Assembly (NCBI GenBank): GCA_007922225.1
Contig: ML680086.1
Location: 10,888,540 to 10,952,539 of the forward strand
Length of the DNA stretch: 64,000 bases
Direction: 5' to 3'
From: Emydura subglobosa
Lineage: Eukaryota; Chordata; Testudines; Chelidae
The position numbers and the translations under genes are program-made. The first letter of the stretch is position 1. Each line of letters begins with the position of its first letter. The notes beneath the pieces were generated by a model. The model was not told the origin of the DNA and searched no databases. It saw only the letters and a list, made by a program, of their open reading frames with translations. This document shows, piece by piece, positions 1 to 12,884 of this stretch.

Positions 1-1883
1 AGGCTCAGAAAGACTTGCCTTTTTCCTTCTTCTATAAAATGTCCTCCATGCCCTTTGCATTGTTCAAATAATGATGACGACTAACAACAACAAGACCTTT
101 TTTAGCCAAGTTTCATTTGGAACCAAAAGTTAAACTTAGGGAGTTTGAAGCCCCCAAAAGGGAGCATCTACACAACTCATTCTATGCTGACTTGATAGAA
201 TATGATGCTTAATGCCATCCCTTCTGTCCACAGATTTAAGAAATTGGATGAGGGAAGCCTAACTTCTCACCACACCTCCTGCGTACCACACTGTCAACCA
301 TACATTAATATGTGAGGCTTACTCCTCAGATATCATCAAGCTCTGTTTGGTGGAGCTGAAAGTTTGGGAGGAGGGCAGGGACTAAGCCACTTATGCAACT
401 GCCTGATGTCTGGTTCTGCCCCTGCTGAAGGTTAGGGCAACCTTGAGGTTGCTCTGTATTGTGCCAGCTACCATGGAACAATTTGGCCCAAGTGGCTGTT
501 CCAGAAGCTGTGCTTGAAACTCCCCGTTTCTGAACACATGCCTAACATATCCTCTTTAGAGAGTCTGGTAAAGGATGACAAAGGGATTGTGTTGTCATCG
601 CCACACTGTTCCTTTGGTGAAGTAATCCTCAATTGGCTGTTTAAACCAACCTTATGGACCAGCTGTGAAAACGGTTATAGCAGGACCCAGAATTTCTCAG
701 TATATGAAATGGGCAAATTTCTGCCACATGTAGTCTGGAGTAAGAGGGCACAACTCTAATATAAGGCTATGGGCCAAATTCACAGGCAATGGTGTCTGTT
801 GATCACAAATTAGGTATAAATATACAAAAGCAGCACAATAGTGCAACTTATGCTTTTCTGGCATTCCGAGTGTTAAACGAATAACTTACTAGGTGAGAAG
901 GAAGGGCTGGAGCTAGCACTAAAACTAGCTGGAAGTTATAAAATAAAGAAGCCCCCATCCCACTTTAACTCATGCCCATATAATTCTCAATGCTTTGGAC
1001 CAAATTCTATTCTCAGTTACACCTGTGTAAATCTGAATTAGCTCTAAAAAGTCTATGTAGTTACTCTGAATGTACACCTTATTATCTGAGAGCAAAAGAT
1101 AGCCTCTGTGGGTCAAATTCAGCTCATGTATTAAAAAAAACTAACTTTCACTGAAGTCAAAGAACATAAATACTTTGTTTAAATTACACTCCTTTGGCAT
1201 ACCCAATGATTGCCACGTAGACATGCTCCTGATGCGTGGTAGGTGACCATAAACCATTTTCACTATCAACAACTGACTTAATTGTCTACTATAATCACTG
1301 GGCTGGGCAACAGGTTTGGATTAAAAATCGGAACCACTTACACAATAAATGAACGAAATTGAAACCCAGCATGTTACAGGTCAGGCTTAAAATTGGAATA
1401 TTTGCTAGGGTAAAGTCTGACCCATATACCCACCCTAATACAGAAATGTACACAAAGCCCAGGGTAAGCCCCCTTGGAAATTGAATATATTTTAAAGTAG
1501 CTTGTCCCCAAGAGAAAGCAATTCCAATCAATGGTTTTTAGATGAGAATTTCCAGGAAGTACGATATAGAGGGCTGAACTATCAAAAAGGAGGCAATGTC
1601 GGTCTTCCCCACTTGCACATCTGCATTTGGAGAGCTGCAAACATAAACTGACATTTCTGTGCACGCTTATTTGTTTTGGAGAGACATGTGTGGGTATAAT
1701 GGGTGAAACAGTGAAAAAAATAGTATGAAAGTGAAGAATTAAAAATATAGGCTGTTTGAAAGACAAAGATCAGTGAAATGGTATAAAAACAAATGGTAAA
1801 GGGAAAAACCATGTACAAACCCCTTCCCCATTACCACTACAATGAACATGCTCAAGAAAAGTCATCTCCAGCTAGGTACTTAC
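1..1883. other. PTPRT intron, 3' part (no gene)
   Basis: Intron downstream of the 30-bp micro-exon in transcript direction. I looked on the minus strand for the next PTPRT exon (the one starting Lys-Leu-Ala-Lys-Lys) and did not see it. Pieces at about 1005-1165 resemble the short reptile repeat that carries 'cctgtgtaaatc' and 'cactgaagtcaa' motifs. Nothing else is recognised. The open frames here are short and look random. Confidence 0.6.
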
Positions 1884-1913
1884 AAGTAATAGGAGTAGGA
1901 ATATGCATTTCTT
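1884..1913 (-). CDS. PTPRT: PTPRT juxtamembrane micro-exon, 30 bp
   Basis: This exon encodes R-R-N-A-Y-S-Y-S-Y-Y-(L), the tyrosine-rich stretch just inside the membrane of receptor phosphatase rho. On the minus strand it is preceded by ...AATGTTTAG and followed by GTAAGT. Its first base completes the AG left by the transmembrane exon, giving three arginines in a row. Its last two bases (TT) need a G from the next exon to make Leu. Both flanking introns are therefore phase 2 and the length divides by three, so the exon can be skipped without a frameshift. From memory of mammalian PTPRT the same residues follow the membrane segment, so the match is strong despite the short length. The run of alternating Tyr and Ser sits where cytoplasmic partners or kinases could reach it; that role is inference. 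The downstream exon is not in the window. Confidence 0.93.
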
Positions 1914-2061
1914 CTAAACATTGATGGGCAGTCAGATGAAGAAAATGTCCAAAAGGGGGGAAGAAGGAAAAAAAAACCATAATTAGATTTATATGAAATC
2001 TTCTTTATTTGAAATGTAAGACAGTAATTCAGTGCCATCACTTGCTTCTTTTTCTAAATTT

Positions 2062-2300
2062 TTCCTGAGAAACAGCATGGCCCACTGGATAGCATGCTGG
2101 ATTTGGAGATTTGGGGTCCGTTCCCAGTTCTGCTGCTGACTTGTTGTGTTCCCTTAGACAAGTCAGTTCACCTTTCTGTGCCTCAATTTTCCCATCTGAA
2201 AAATGTGGATAAAGATACTTACCTATTTCAGTAAAGTAATTTGAGATCTTTGGATGAAAAGCATTATATAAAAGGTAAATATTATTATATCATTATAGGA
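2062..2300 (+). repeat. MIR-like core SINE
   Basis: A tRNA-like head (gcatggcccactggatag) is followed by the core 'gacaagtcagttcacctttctgtgcctcaattttcc' region (read in two parts) and a tail with 'gcattatataaaag' and 'attattat'. Order and spacing match MIR/core SINEs, which use L2 LINE machinery. It lies about 150 bp upstream (minus-strand sense) of the micro-exon. Confidence 0.8.
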
Positions 2301-3394
2301 AACAGAATGGGATGAATGAATAATATTGTGCATCTTTTGAATATCTACACGTCTGAATAAACAGAGCACCGAATAACCAAGTCTCATGAAACGCTCAACT
2401 GTTTATTGATTCAGGTAGCAGAAAAGGGTACGTGGTTACTCATTAATGTTCTATGTCACTAATTAATCATGGATGCTTGTTTAGCATTTCCTATTACAAA
2501 TTATCTGCAACAGGCTTTAGCTCATTTTGATACATTGTATCACAAGGAAACATGTTATGGCAAACATGTATAGCAAAGCACACAGAATTTTTTCCAATGT
2601 AGAACACTGGAGAAGGAAAGAGATTTTTTATCATAGACTACTCCACAAGATATGGCACAATGTGCCACAACACAAGGTATTACATCTTGACAAACATGAC
2701 ATGTTGATCATCACAGGTGACATGCTCAGTCATGACAGAAAAGGAATGATGTAATAACATGAACTTCAACTTACTATACAACTTTACCTTTGTTGTTTTG
2801 GACACTACCAATACTGAGATAGACTTTCCAAATATAGGCATGTGACAGAAGAATACAATTGGACGTTTAATCTGCCCATATAATTACCATGACTGCACAT
2901 GGAAACCTGGTAGTTGGGCATATATATGGCAAATTTGTCACATTTGCATGCACAATTATCCATTTTGTGTATGCAGTCATAGTAGCTGGAGCTCAGACTG
3001 GGTATACCATCACATATGCATTTGGTATTCCTTTTCTTGTTGCAAATATGACCTACTTCATTTTCTCACTCATGTACAATTTGCTGCCTACAAAGAGATT
3101 TCCTCACGGGAAGTACAGCTAATTACAGATGTGCAAAATGATTAAATTGAAACTACACATTTTTCCTCGTAATGGATGCTGTTATGAACTTCAAATGCAG
3201 GCCATAATCCCAAAGGTTCCCAAACTTTTGGAGTGATTCTGGAATGCAGAGTTAAGCACATCTGGCCTCGATTATGGTTTCATAATAAAATCACATGAAA
3301 TTCAGGGTTTCACATGATTTTGACAATAAATCAAATGAAATGTAGCCATTTACACTGAGTTTCATTATGAGATTCTGAGTTCATTTGAACCTAA
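2301..3394. other. Intronic, unrecognised
   Basis: AT-rich sequence with several open frames of 60-77 codons, including a hydrophobic one at 2889-3122. None resembles a known protein, and there are no splice or codon patterns that suggest an exon. Confidence 0.4.
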
Positions 3395-4801
3395 AATCAA
3401 AGGGAAACTTGAGAATTATCAGATACATAAACATGATTTATTGGGGAAAAGTCAACACAGCTTTTGTAAAAGGAAGTAACGCGTCAACAAACTATTAGAA
3501 TGCTTTGAGGGTGTCAATAAGGGTGATGCAGCTGATATAGTGTACTTGGATTTTCAGAAATCAGCCTTTGAGAAGGCCCTTTAGCAAGGGTTCTTGCAGA
3601 AACCAAACATTTATTGGATAACAGGAAAGGTCCTCTCCTGAATCAGTAACTGGTTAAAAGATAGAAAACAAAGGGTATGACTAAATGGTCACAATGGAGA
3701 GAGGTAAATAGCGGGACTACAATACTAGAACCTGTGCTGTTCAACATATTCATTAATGATCTGGAAAAGAGAGTTAACAATGAAGTAGCAAAGTTTGCAG
3801 ATGATACAAAATTATTCAAGATAGTTAAGTCCAAAGCTGACTACGAAGAGCTACAGAGGATCTCACAAAACTAGTTGACTGGATAACAAAACGGCAGATG
3901 AAATTCACCATTGATAAGTGCAAAGTAATGCACCCTGGAAAAAAGTAACCCAAATTACACATATGTAATGTCTAAATTAGTTGCTTCCACGCAGGAAGAA
4001 GTTCTTGGAGTCACTGTGGATAGTTCTCTGAAAACTTCAGTTCAGTGTGATGCAGCAATAAAAAATGCTACCAGAATACTAGGAACTATTAGGAAAGGGA
4101 TAAAAAAATAGGACTGAAAATACCATAATGCCAAAAATCCCTGGTGTGCCCACATCTTGACTAGTGGTCCAGTTCTGGTTGCCCTATCTCTAAAAGGATA
4201 TAGTGAACTGGAAAACATTCAGAGAAGGGCAATAAAGATGATCTAGGGTACGGAATGGCTAAAAAAAGAGAAAAAAGATTATGGCTGTTCATCATAGAAG
4301 AGAGATGACTGAGTGGGAGATGATAGAGATCTATAAAATCATGTATGGTGTGGAAAAAGTGAATAGAGAAAGTTTATTTACCCTTTCCCACAATACAAAG
4401 CCCAGGGGTTACCTGATGAAATTAATAGGCAGCAGGTTTAATATAAACAAGAGGAAGTACTTTTTCCACACAATACACAAACCACCTGTGGAACTCATTG
4501 CCGTGGGATGCTGTGATGGCCAAAAGTATAACTGGTTTCAAAAAAGAACTAGATAAATTCATAGAGGACAGGTCCATCAATGGCTATTGGCCAAGATGGT
4601 CAGGAATGCAACCCCCGCTCGGGGCAACCCCAAACCTCTGACTGCCACAAGCCAAGAGGGGAAGACAGGGATGGATCTTCCCTCTTTGTCCTGTTCTGTG
4701 CATTCCCATTGATGCTCAGGTATGGGTGCTGTCAGAGACAGGATACTAGGCAAGATGGACCATTGGTCTGACCCAGTATGGCAGTTCTTATGTTCCTATG
4801 A
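3395..4801 (+). mobile_element. CR1 LINE, 5'-truncated and decayed
   Basis: Broken reverse-transcriptase coding sequence of the CR1 clade. The motif-A region reads V-Y-L-D-F-Q-K (about 3540-3570), and 3677-3874 holds a frame with L-F-N-I-F-I-N-D-L and the catalytic-box form F-A-D-D-T-K. Frameshifts and stops are frequent. The 3' end carries the sauropsid CR1 tail (gacccagtatggcagttc, then ttatgttcctatga, to 4801). The 5' half (endonuclease) is missing, as is usual for CR1 copies. Confidence 0.9.
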
Positions 4802-5990
4802 GTAAGGATGTGGAAGGTAAGAACTTATGAGGATGAAAGCCAAAAGAAATATTCTAAAAAGTGAAGTGCAAGAACCACAAATATTGCCAACTATAGTCAT
4901 TTTAATTGTGAATGTTGTCATATTTTGTGTTTTTTCTTGAAGTCCCAGCTTCTGAAGTTGTCTGATTACATGAGAATCTCACCTTTCATTAAAAAAAAGT
5001 TTCTTGCCCTCAAGGTTGCAGAGAAAACTTTGGAAACATGAACCCTAATGGTACACAAACCAGAAGGCAGATTTTAAAAAAGGGTCCATTAGTTTTAAGC
5101 CAATATAATGATTTTTGAGGGCCTGGATTCATGATTTTTGCATGCTTGGGGCTGGCACTGCTACACACAGCTCTAGGACTCCCAAACACGCTTTTCCTTT
5201 TCATACAATGATAATGAATCTCTAAAAGCAAGGGTCTCGGAAAAGTGGAGAATATCTTAAAGCTCCGAAGACTACAAAATATAAAATAAAATAAAATAAA
5301 AAGCTGGGATCCAAGAAGGTGCCTTTCATTTGTATTCATGTGCAGGAGATCCTCCATGTGTCATTTGCTCAGTGTCTTCTTCTCAGCTACTGAGGATGTA
5401 ATCAGAATAATTTTCTGTAAAACCAAATCTAATGCAACCAACGATTTCCTTTCAAACATCCAACATAGCTGACCTGTTAACTACCTAAATCCAGTCCTTG
5501 AAACACAGTGACTAACTTGAACTGGGTTTTGGGGCTTTTTGAAATGTTAAATCCCTGCTTCTACGGCAGAACATATAGCATAGAACATAGAATATATAAG
5601 TGGAAGTGGAAGGAGTCAGATCAGACTCCTAGTCAGGCTATTTGACTGGCCTAACTGTTTGATAGGAAAAGTCAGCTGGCTGAAACTGAGTATATACCAT
5701 TGTCTGTGTTTCTTTGGGACGAGGTATATAGAGATGGGTAGATATGGCTATAAGTAATATTAGAGGGACAGATGATACATATTAATAGAAGGGAATGGTG
5801 CTTCCTGAGCTCTGGAGAAAGCTTCCCGAGCTCTGGAGAAAGCTTCCCCAACCACCCCCAAAACATTGTGGTGGAGGTGGCCATGTAAGTCCCAATACAG
5901 AACGAATAAGTCTCAAATAATTACGTATTTACACAAGATTTGGTTCCCCCCCCCTTTTTTTTTTTTTGAAACAAAACTAGAAAATTACAC
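4802..5990. other. Intronic, with small simple repeats
   Basis: No gene. It contains an (AAAAT)n run at about 5276-5300 and a 21-bp direct repeat (two copies plus a partial third, 5800-5849; unit gcttcc[t/c]gagctctggagaaa). Otherwise unrecognised. Confidence 0.55.
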
Positions 5991-5994
5991 CCAG

Positions 5995-6440
5995 ATTCCA
6001 CCCCCAGTCCAACCCCTCCACCTACCTGCTCCCAATCTGAGTCTCCTTACCCAGCCAGTCCCAGCCTTCCTCAGCATGTCATCTCATCTGTTTCTCTCCT
6101 TCACACCCTGGCCTCCAGCTGCACTTCTGCCTAACCTGCCCAGTGCCATAGTCCCACTGGCTCCCAATCCCAGTCTCCTCATCCAATCTCAGTCCTCCCA
6201 GCTCCTTGACCCAATCTCTTTACTCTGTCCATCTCAGTTTTCCCCATATCCTGGCTCCTTGTCAGATGTATCTCCCCTCTATTGGCTCCCAGTCCCTGCC
6301 CCAGCTCCTAGTCCCAGTCTCCTTGGCCAGCCACTACCAACCTCCCCAGCCCAATTCGCAGTCTCAGCTTCCCTCTCCCTCCCCAGCTTCTTGTTTCCAT
6401 CTACTCCCAGCCCCAAGTGGTCCATCTCCTGTGCCATCTG
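5995..6440. repeat. C/T-rich degenerate minisatellite
   Basis: A 450-bp block is built from variants of 'cccagtctcctnncccag' and 'cagctcctngtcccag'. The strand bias keeps a 205-codon open frame (5866-6483) rich in Pro, Ser and Leu on the plus strand. That is a by-product of composition, since TAA and TGA are rare in C/T-rich DNA, and not evidence for a protein. Confidence 0.65.
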
Positions 6441-6479
6441 CATTCAAATCAGGGAGATTCCTCCTCCATGCTGCCTGGG

Positions 6480-6965
6480 CTGAGTGTGGGAGTGGGGGGC
6501 GTTCAGAGGATAGGAAAGACAGTAGCCTGGCTTTCAGTTCTGGTGCCTAAACCCAGCCTTGACAAGGCCTGCAGCAGCTCAGAGCAGCAATTGCAGGGAC
6601 ACTTCTGCTCAGCCAGGCTGGAGCATGCTCAGTGTGGATGGAAAAACTCAGCTAGAGCTTTTAAAATGCAAAGCCCTAGCAAATCTCTACTGAACATGGG
6701 TAAACTGATTTTTCAAGGGATTATAACTCGGCAAAATTTGTGTGGATTTTCATGGGGACATCAAGCATAGGGGAGCTAGACATTTTCAAAGAAAGTGTCA
6801 CCAGAATTTAACACTGGCGAAACAACATATTTTTCCCGCTAGTCCTTGGAAATGGCTGTATGGTTTTGGCTTAAATTTTCCCCCAAAATTCAGCCGGAGG
6901 CAGACAGCTGACATGGAAAATTTCAGCCGCATGGTTAAAATTTGGCAAAGTTATAAGTAACTGAA
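6480..6965. repeat. Unclassified reptile interspersed repeat
   Basis: Directly adjoins the C/T-rich block. It holds stretches ('ttcaagggattataactcgg', 'ggaaaatttcagccgcatgg', 'aaatttggcaaagttataag') that I associate with a common turtle repeat of uncertain class. There are no open frames of note and the boundaries are approximate. Confidence 0.4.
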
Positions 6966-9800
6966 AACAGGGTCATGTAATGGGACGAGTCAGGCAAAAT
7001 TAATAATAGGCAGTGCCACTAGCCTTGTCTATAATATACACAGAATGTCCTTAAACACTGGTACAAAAGGGCAGGTGGGTGTTTCACCACTGGATGTACA
7101 AGTACCCATTGAGCAGCTCCTTCCCATGACCCAAGTCTTTGCCACACTGTAACAGGCAGTTGGGTTTTATTTAATTAGTTTAAGGTTCTAACCTTAAACT
7201 AAAATAAAGAGCTAGTTTTCTTAGAAGGAACTAATTCAAGACCTTACATAGCCCCAAAAACTCCATTTTGCCACAAGAGCTCTTTGAGAAACTTATTTAC
7301 GGTAGACAATGACAGCCTGTCTGATCCTATTTATTCAGTCTCACACTTCCAGGGGTCACTAGAGGCTGTGTCCTCTCAAACCTATAACACTGAAAAGCAT
7401 CACATTCTTGACTCTCTAGGGAAATGTAAGTCACAATTATGGAGGAGTTAAAACGATTAAGATAAAATAAGAATTGACCAGGCTCCAAACTCTTATGGGA
7501 TCCAAACAGTCAAAAAGCATTTGCACAATAGAAATTTACACAAATGTATTTTTGGCTTCAAGAAGCATATTTTATGTTAGGCAATATTCAACTAATATCA
7601 CAAATGAACACACACTATCTTCTATGGAATATTGGTGAAGCATCAGAGGTTGGCATTCTGCATTTTGAAGTTTGTACAACACATCCTAGATGTTTGTCAA
7701 CACTGGGAAAATGAGTGGGGTTAAGACCAGTATGTTTTTAAATACCATTAATACTTGTCTAGACAAACACTAAGATCTACTCTGATTTCAAAGAGGATGA
7801 GATAAAAGCACATTAACTGTTTATGTGCGTCAGCAGGATCCACATGGACAATGCATATGTGGCTGGCAACTGTGGGATATATTCATGCCCCAGCTTGCTG
7901 CAAGCCCTCAGTATCTAGTGTAGGCAAAGACAGTCCTATTTAAGAACTTGTTAGCTGGTCCTGGGTGACTGCAGGATTAAACAAAACACATGTAAACCAA
8001 CAATCCTTTTTCCCCCATAGGAAAAAAAAATCCAACTCTAGTGGGCCTGGGTATGGTTATTCAATTTCAAATATGAGTATTTAACGGAGTCATGAAGATA
8101 AATTTGGTAGCTTCACATGTATGCTGAACATGTCCAACCCAAATTGAAGGCCAGGGTCTTTGTCCAGATCAATGCAGGTAAAGTTCAGCGAAGCATCCTA
8201 ATTTGGAGGTGTTTATATGAACCAAAAGTCATTTTTGACAATTCAGCCTTTCCTAACCTCACTCGTGTGTCCCCATTTTGGCAGTGTGAGGTTCTCATTC
8301 TCTCTCCATCCTTCACTATTTACACTGGTTAACAAAATACTTCATTCAGAAAAAACAAATTGATTGTGTCTATTACTGATTAGCTCTAATGCCCTGGCCA
8401 CGAGCAGATGTCACTGTGGTATCTTCCAGCTCCGTCTGAAGGCAGTGCCTCAAGTTTGTATAATTAAATAACTTATTTTCTGCATCATTGCCTAGAAAGA
8501 CAAGACTATCTTGTACAAGTGCCTCTGCAGGCTGAGAGATGATTCCTTTAAGTAGGTTTGAATTCAAAGAGGTTAAGCTGCTTGTGTTTTTGTTTGAACA
8601 ATGAGAGAACAAATCTGTTATGAAATGATTTACTCAGCCAGTTGTGTGTGTATTTTTTTTTTTTTTTTTTTTTTAAGCAACACACCACAAGATGTTCAAA
8701 TCAATCTATGGCCCCAGGTGGTGTTTCCCATAACAAGATCTGGTCCCAATCTGCCTTCGTTTACTAGTGAAATTTGTTTGGTAGGCTCAATGCCATCTCT
8801 AACTCCCAATGCCATATGAACTCCCTCCCAAATTGACATGATTGGCTGTGTCCATTCAGAAGAAGTCTAGACCTGATATAATAGGCGTGTTTGAAGAAAG
8901 ATTAAAATACACGAGCAGAGAGAGTTAAAGCAAGCTTCACTTCTGTATACTCTTCTTGCCTCTAAAGGGGCGAAGAGTCATCCATAAACTAGCCAGTTGT
9001 TCTCAGAAACTGTGTCCACCCTGGCGGCTTATAACATTGTTGAAGGTGCACAGCCAAAGAGGTACAGAAAGGAAAACAGAACACAACGGTTTCACTTGCA
9101 TGCAGCCAAAAGGGGGAAACAATAAGTAGAGAAAGAAGTTTCATTTCCAAGCTCTAGGAAGTAGAGATGACCTGAAATTGAAACTTGAATTTCTACTCCC
9201 TTTAAGTTTTCAGAAGGTTCAGATTCTAATCCGCAATCTGGTCCTATATTGTCAGTGGGTTTTTTTTGGTTCTGTGCCTAATCTGAATGTGATCACTGTT
9301 CTTGCAAGATTTCAGCATGAAATGGTGGAAATCTCACAAGAATAGCTCACCTTGCAAGAATTTCACCCTTCACAATAGCTGAAATATCACCAAATCAGAT
9401 CTCAGAAAGTTATGGGCCAGATATGGATCTGAACATTGCCTACTCTTCCCTCCTCAGCTAAAAGGATGTGAAAAACAGGCATTAATCCAGTGATTTTACA
9501 CACATAATATATAAACAACCCCTTAGCTTTATAAAGTAGTCCCTGAATTTCCTACCGGTCACTAAGGAATGATTATTTATATGGTGTAGTACCTGCACAG
9601 GGGCACTTTCCAAAACAAAGATGATGATAATTTCTGCTTTGAAAAGTTTGAAATCTAACGTGGACGCAAGAAATTACTTACCTCTGCTTCTTCGAAGATA
9701 TTATGTAGGATTCTTACTCACTGGTCACCTGGCCTTTTGCTGCCTCTCCAGCATCCAGTGCAAGAGCAAGGATTACCCAGTGATGGTGAATCAAATCTTC
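6966..9800. other. Intronic, mostly unrecognised
   Basis: No gene or clear element. A perfect 13-bp inverted repeat with a 2-nt spacer lies at 7175-7202 (listed separately) and a T-run of about 22 at 8650-8676. The open frames are short and unsupported. Confidence 0.45.
7175..7202. repeat. Perfect 13-bp palindrome (hairpin)
   Basis: The arms TTAGTTTAAGGTT (7175-7187) and AACCTTAAACTAA (7190-7202) are exact reverse complements with a 2-nt spacer. No T-run suggests an RNA polymerase III stop. Function unknown. Confidence 0.7.
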
Positions 9801-9804
9801 AGAC

Positions 9805-9885
9805 GGTGTAACTCAGCATAACTCCACTGAAATCAGTGATGTCACAGGAATCAAGCTGATTTACACCAGCTGAGGATCTGGCCCA
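9805..9885. repeat. Short palindromic reptile MITE, copy 1
   Basis: Contains 'gtaactcagcataactccac', 'tgaaatcagtgatg' and 'gctgatttacaccagc', then 'gaggatctggcc'. The two halves are roughly reverse complementary. Copies of the same family occur at 33255, 35795, 53482 and 57268. Confidence 0.5.
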
Positions 9886-10199
9886 GCATTTTTGAAGAAA
9901 TAAAATTACCTACCTATTATACCACTTCTTAAAACTCCCTACGAAATTTTCAAACTCTTGTGTTGGGAGCTGGAGAAGCAGAGATGCTCCAGATCAGCAG
10001 TGAGTAAGAATCCAGCACTGATATTTTAAAGTCAAGTAGACCAAGGAGAGGGCCAATGCAAGAAAGCTTCATGGAACAAATGGATTTTACAGAGGGCTTT
10101 GACGGAAAAGAGAGGGGTGGTTGGCAAACAAATAGAATAAGGAATACTGTAAGAAAAGGCACAAAGCTGGAACCAGGAAAAAGACTGAAGGATTAATGA

Positions 10200-11736
10200 T
10201 GGAGATTCTAATATGTGGAACCTACTTGTGAACATGCATATAGGCTTGATTAAATAAATCATGGAATACTTAAGAAACAGACTGAAGAGATCTCTGACCC
10301 ATTAAACAATTATCTTTGACAATGCATTGAGGATGGGAGAGATCCCACAGGACTGGAAAAGGTCAAACACAGTAGCTATCTATAAAAAGGGGAATGAAGA
10401 CAATCCAGGGAATTATAGACCAGTCATCTTAACTTCAGTACCTGGAAAGATAATGGAGCAAATAACGAAACAGTCCATTTGTACGCACCTAGAAGATACT
10501 AAGGTGATAAGTAACAGTCAGCATGGATTTGTCAAGAACAAATCATGTCACACCAACCAAATATCCTTCTTTGACAAGACAAGTCTTGTGGATGGGGGCA
10601 GCAATAGATGTAACATATCTTGATGTTAGTAAGGCTTTTGATGCTGTCTCATGTGACCTTCTCATAAGTACACTAGGAAAAGACAGCCTAGACAAACCTA
10701 CGATAAGGTGGGTGCAGAACTGATTGGAAAACCATACTCAGAGAGTAGTTATCAATGATTCATAGTCAAGATGGAAGGGCATATTGAGTGGGGTCCTGCA
10801 AGGATCAGTTTTGGGTCCAGTTCTATTCAATATCTTTATAAATAATTTGAATAATGGCAATAGGGAGTACACTTATAAAGTTTGCTGACAATACCAAACT
10901 GAGAGGGGTAGCAAGCACTTTGGAGGACAGTATTAAAATTCAAAATGAACTTGACAAACTGCAGAAATAGTCTGAAATAAATTGGATGAAATTCAATAAG
11001 GACAAATGAAAGTACTATGCTTAGGAACCAATGAACAATTGCACATATACAAAATAGGAAATTATTGCCCAGGAAGGATCTGTGGGTTATAGTGAATCAA
11101 ACTAAATATGAGTTAACAATGCTAAAAAAAACCATCCATCATTCTGGATTGTATGAGCACGAGCAAGTAAGCAAAACATGATAATTAATTCTTCCCCTCT
11201 ACTCAGCGCTGATAAGACCTCAACTGGAGTACTGTGTCCAGTTCTGGGCAATACACATTGGGAAAGAGGTGGACAAAATGAAGAAAGTTCAAAGGAGAGC
11301 AACAAAAATGATTAAAGATCTAGAAAACATGACCTACAAGAAAAGATTGGAAAAATTGGGTTTGTTTAGTCTGGAAAAGACTAAAAAGGGATATGATAAC
11401 AGTCTTCAAGTACGTAAAAGGCTGTTATAAAAAGGAAGGTGATAAATTGTTCTCATTAACCACTGAGGATAAAACAAGAAGTAATGGGCTTAAATTGCAG
11501 CAAGGGAGAATTAGGTTAGACTTTAGGAAAAACTACCGTTACAGTTAGGATGTTAAGCATTGGAATAAACTACCAAGGGAGGTTGTGGAATTCCCATCAT
11601 TGGACTTTTTTACGAACAGGTTAGACAAACACCTGTCAGGGATTCTAGATAATATTTAGTCCTGCTTCAGTGCAGAGGACTGGACTACATGACCTACTGA
11701 GGTCACCCCTAGTCCTACATTTCTATGATTCTATGC
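10200..11736 (+). mobile_element. CR1 LINE, second copy, decayed
   Basis: The RT region is readable in pieces. N-Y-R-P-V-I-L-T-S-V-P-G-K and E-Q-I lie near 10408-10465, L-D-V-S-K-A-F-D near 10620-10645, and F-A-D-N-T-K-L near 10880, where the usual Asp-Asp pair is Asp-Asn. Downstream sequence matches the CR1 C-terminal part and the end carries the 'ttctatgattctatg' tail repeat. Several stops and frameshifts make it non-functional. The 5' boundary is approximate. Confidence 0.9.
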
Positions 11737-11739
11737 AGG

Positions 11740-12239
11740 AGTTCACTTCTAGTTAATGCAAATCCTGAAAACTAGCACACAGTCTACAGCAAAAATTTGG
11801 GACTCAGACTTCTTCCCTGATCAGAATTTATTACAAATACCCCCCATACTAAAAAAGACCTCCATGTATTTTAATGTCTCCAGGTACTGTCACTGAAGCA
11901 TTTATGTACTACTATATAGGCATTGGCAAAACATGTCTGCTTATGCAAACTTTGCTAATTTGTGCTTTTAACACCAAATTAGCAAAATGCACTTACAGAA
12001 AATGTGTAAGTATCTCCCAGGTATTTACAGTATATTTATTATATTACTTCATAAGCGTATCCTTTAGTCTCTGACTGGACACTTTGCATGCTAAGCTAAA
12101 GAAAAACTGTATCCCCTCATACTGGACTGCTGATCACCATCAGAATGATACTGTTTTCTTCATAGCAACATATATGATTTATAACAAGACACCAGAGGCC
12201 AACAGAATAATGAAAGAGGCTATCAACCCTCAAAGGATC
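11740..12239. other. Intronic, unrecognised
   Basis: A 73-codon open frame at 12084-12305 and a 66-codon frame at 11874-12074 match nothing I know. No other structure is seen. Confidence 0.4.
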
Positions 12240-12640
12240 TTGGTCTGGGATGCACAAGAGGAGTTAGATATCGCGACTCTCTGCATCACAAGGCCTAACT
12301 TTTAGGCGCCTGGTAAAATCACAAAGTCTGAGTTAGAGACCTAAGCTCCTGTACAATGAATGGGGAGAAACAGGCACCGTAGATTTCAAGTCACAAAAGC
12401 CAGCATGCTAGGTGGGGAGCTGCCTAAGCTTGCCCATGGAAGATGCCATCTAGAGGACTAAGCCTCACCCCCTCACAGAGATAGACACCCAAGTATGGGC
12501 TGCAGGGAGGTGCCTATTTCTGCTAGTGATTCACATCCAGGAATCCTCTTTAGACTTATGTGCCTTAGGCGGTTTTAGCAAGAAGGGGTGGGGGTAGGGA
12601 AATGACTCTGAGTGAAAGGGAGCAGATGTGCGCACAATCA
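12240..12640. repeat. Unclassified reptile interspersed repeat
   Basis: Contains motif runs such as 'taggcgcctggtaaaatcac', 'gagacctaagctcctgtac', 'aagcctcaccccctcac' and 'tgtgccttaggcggtttt' that I associate with an abundant turtle repeat. No coding content. Class unknown and boundaries approximate. Confidence 0.4.
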
Positions 12641-12884
12641 TGAGGATGACTCTGTAACCTGATGGTTAGAGCACTCATCCAAGATGTGAAGACCCAGGAT
12701 CCAGTACCCCTGCTTCAATGACTAATTATTTATCCAAAGTGCAACAGCTTCAATAGAAGAGATTGAGGGAGCCTCACATCAGAATAGGCCATAGCCCAGT
12801 GGTTACTGAGCAGTGGCAGATCTCTCTTCAAATCCTTTCCCCACTCCAACCCTATCATCAGTGGGCGAATGCTTTTCACAAACC

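Noticed and set aside
2062..2140. Possible tRNA gene
   Set aside because: The tRNA-like head belongs to a MIR-type SINE. It lacks a complete cloverleaf and is followed by the SINE core.
2889..3122. Hydrophobic 77-codon frame that might look like a membrane protein
   Set aside because: No homology, no exon signals, and an overlapping frame (2948-3145) is equally open.
5800..5849. CRISPR-like direct repeats
   Set aside because: Head-to-tail 21-bp tandem copies without spacers in a vertebrate intron. No CRISPR array exists in this window.
5866..6483. 205-codon proline-rich open frame
   Set aside because: Lies on a C/T-rich degenerate minisatellite. The composition removes stop codons, a second frame (6206-6550) is also open, and there are no splice or domain signs.
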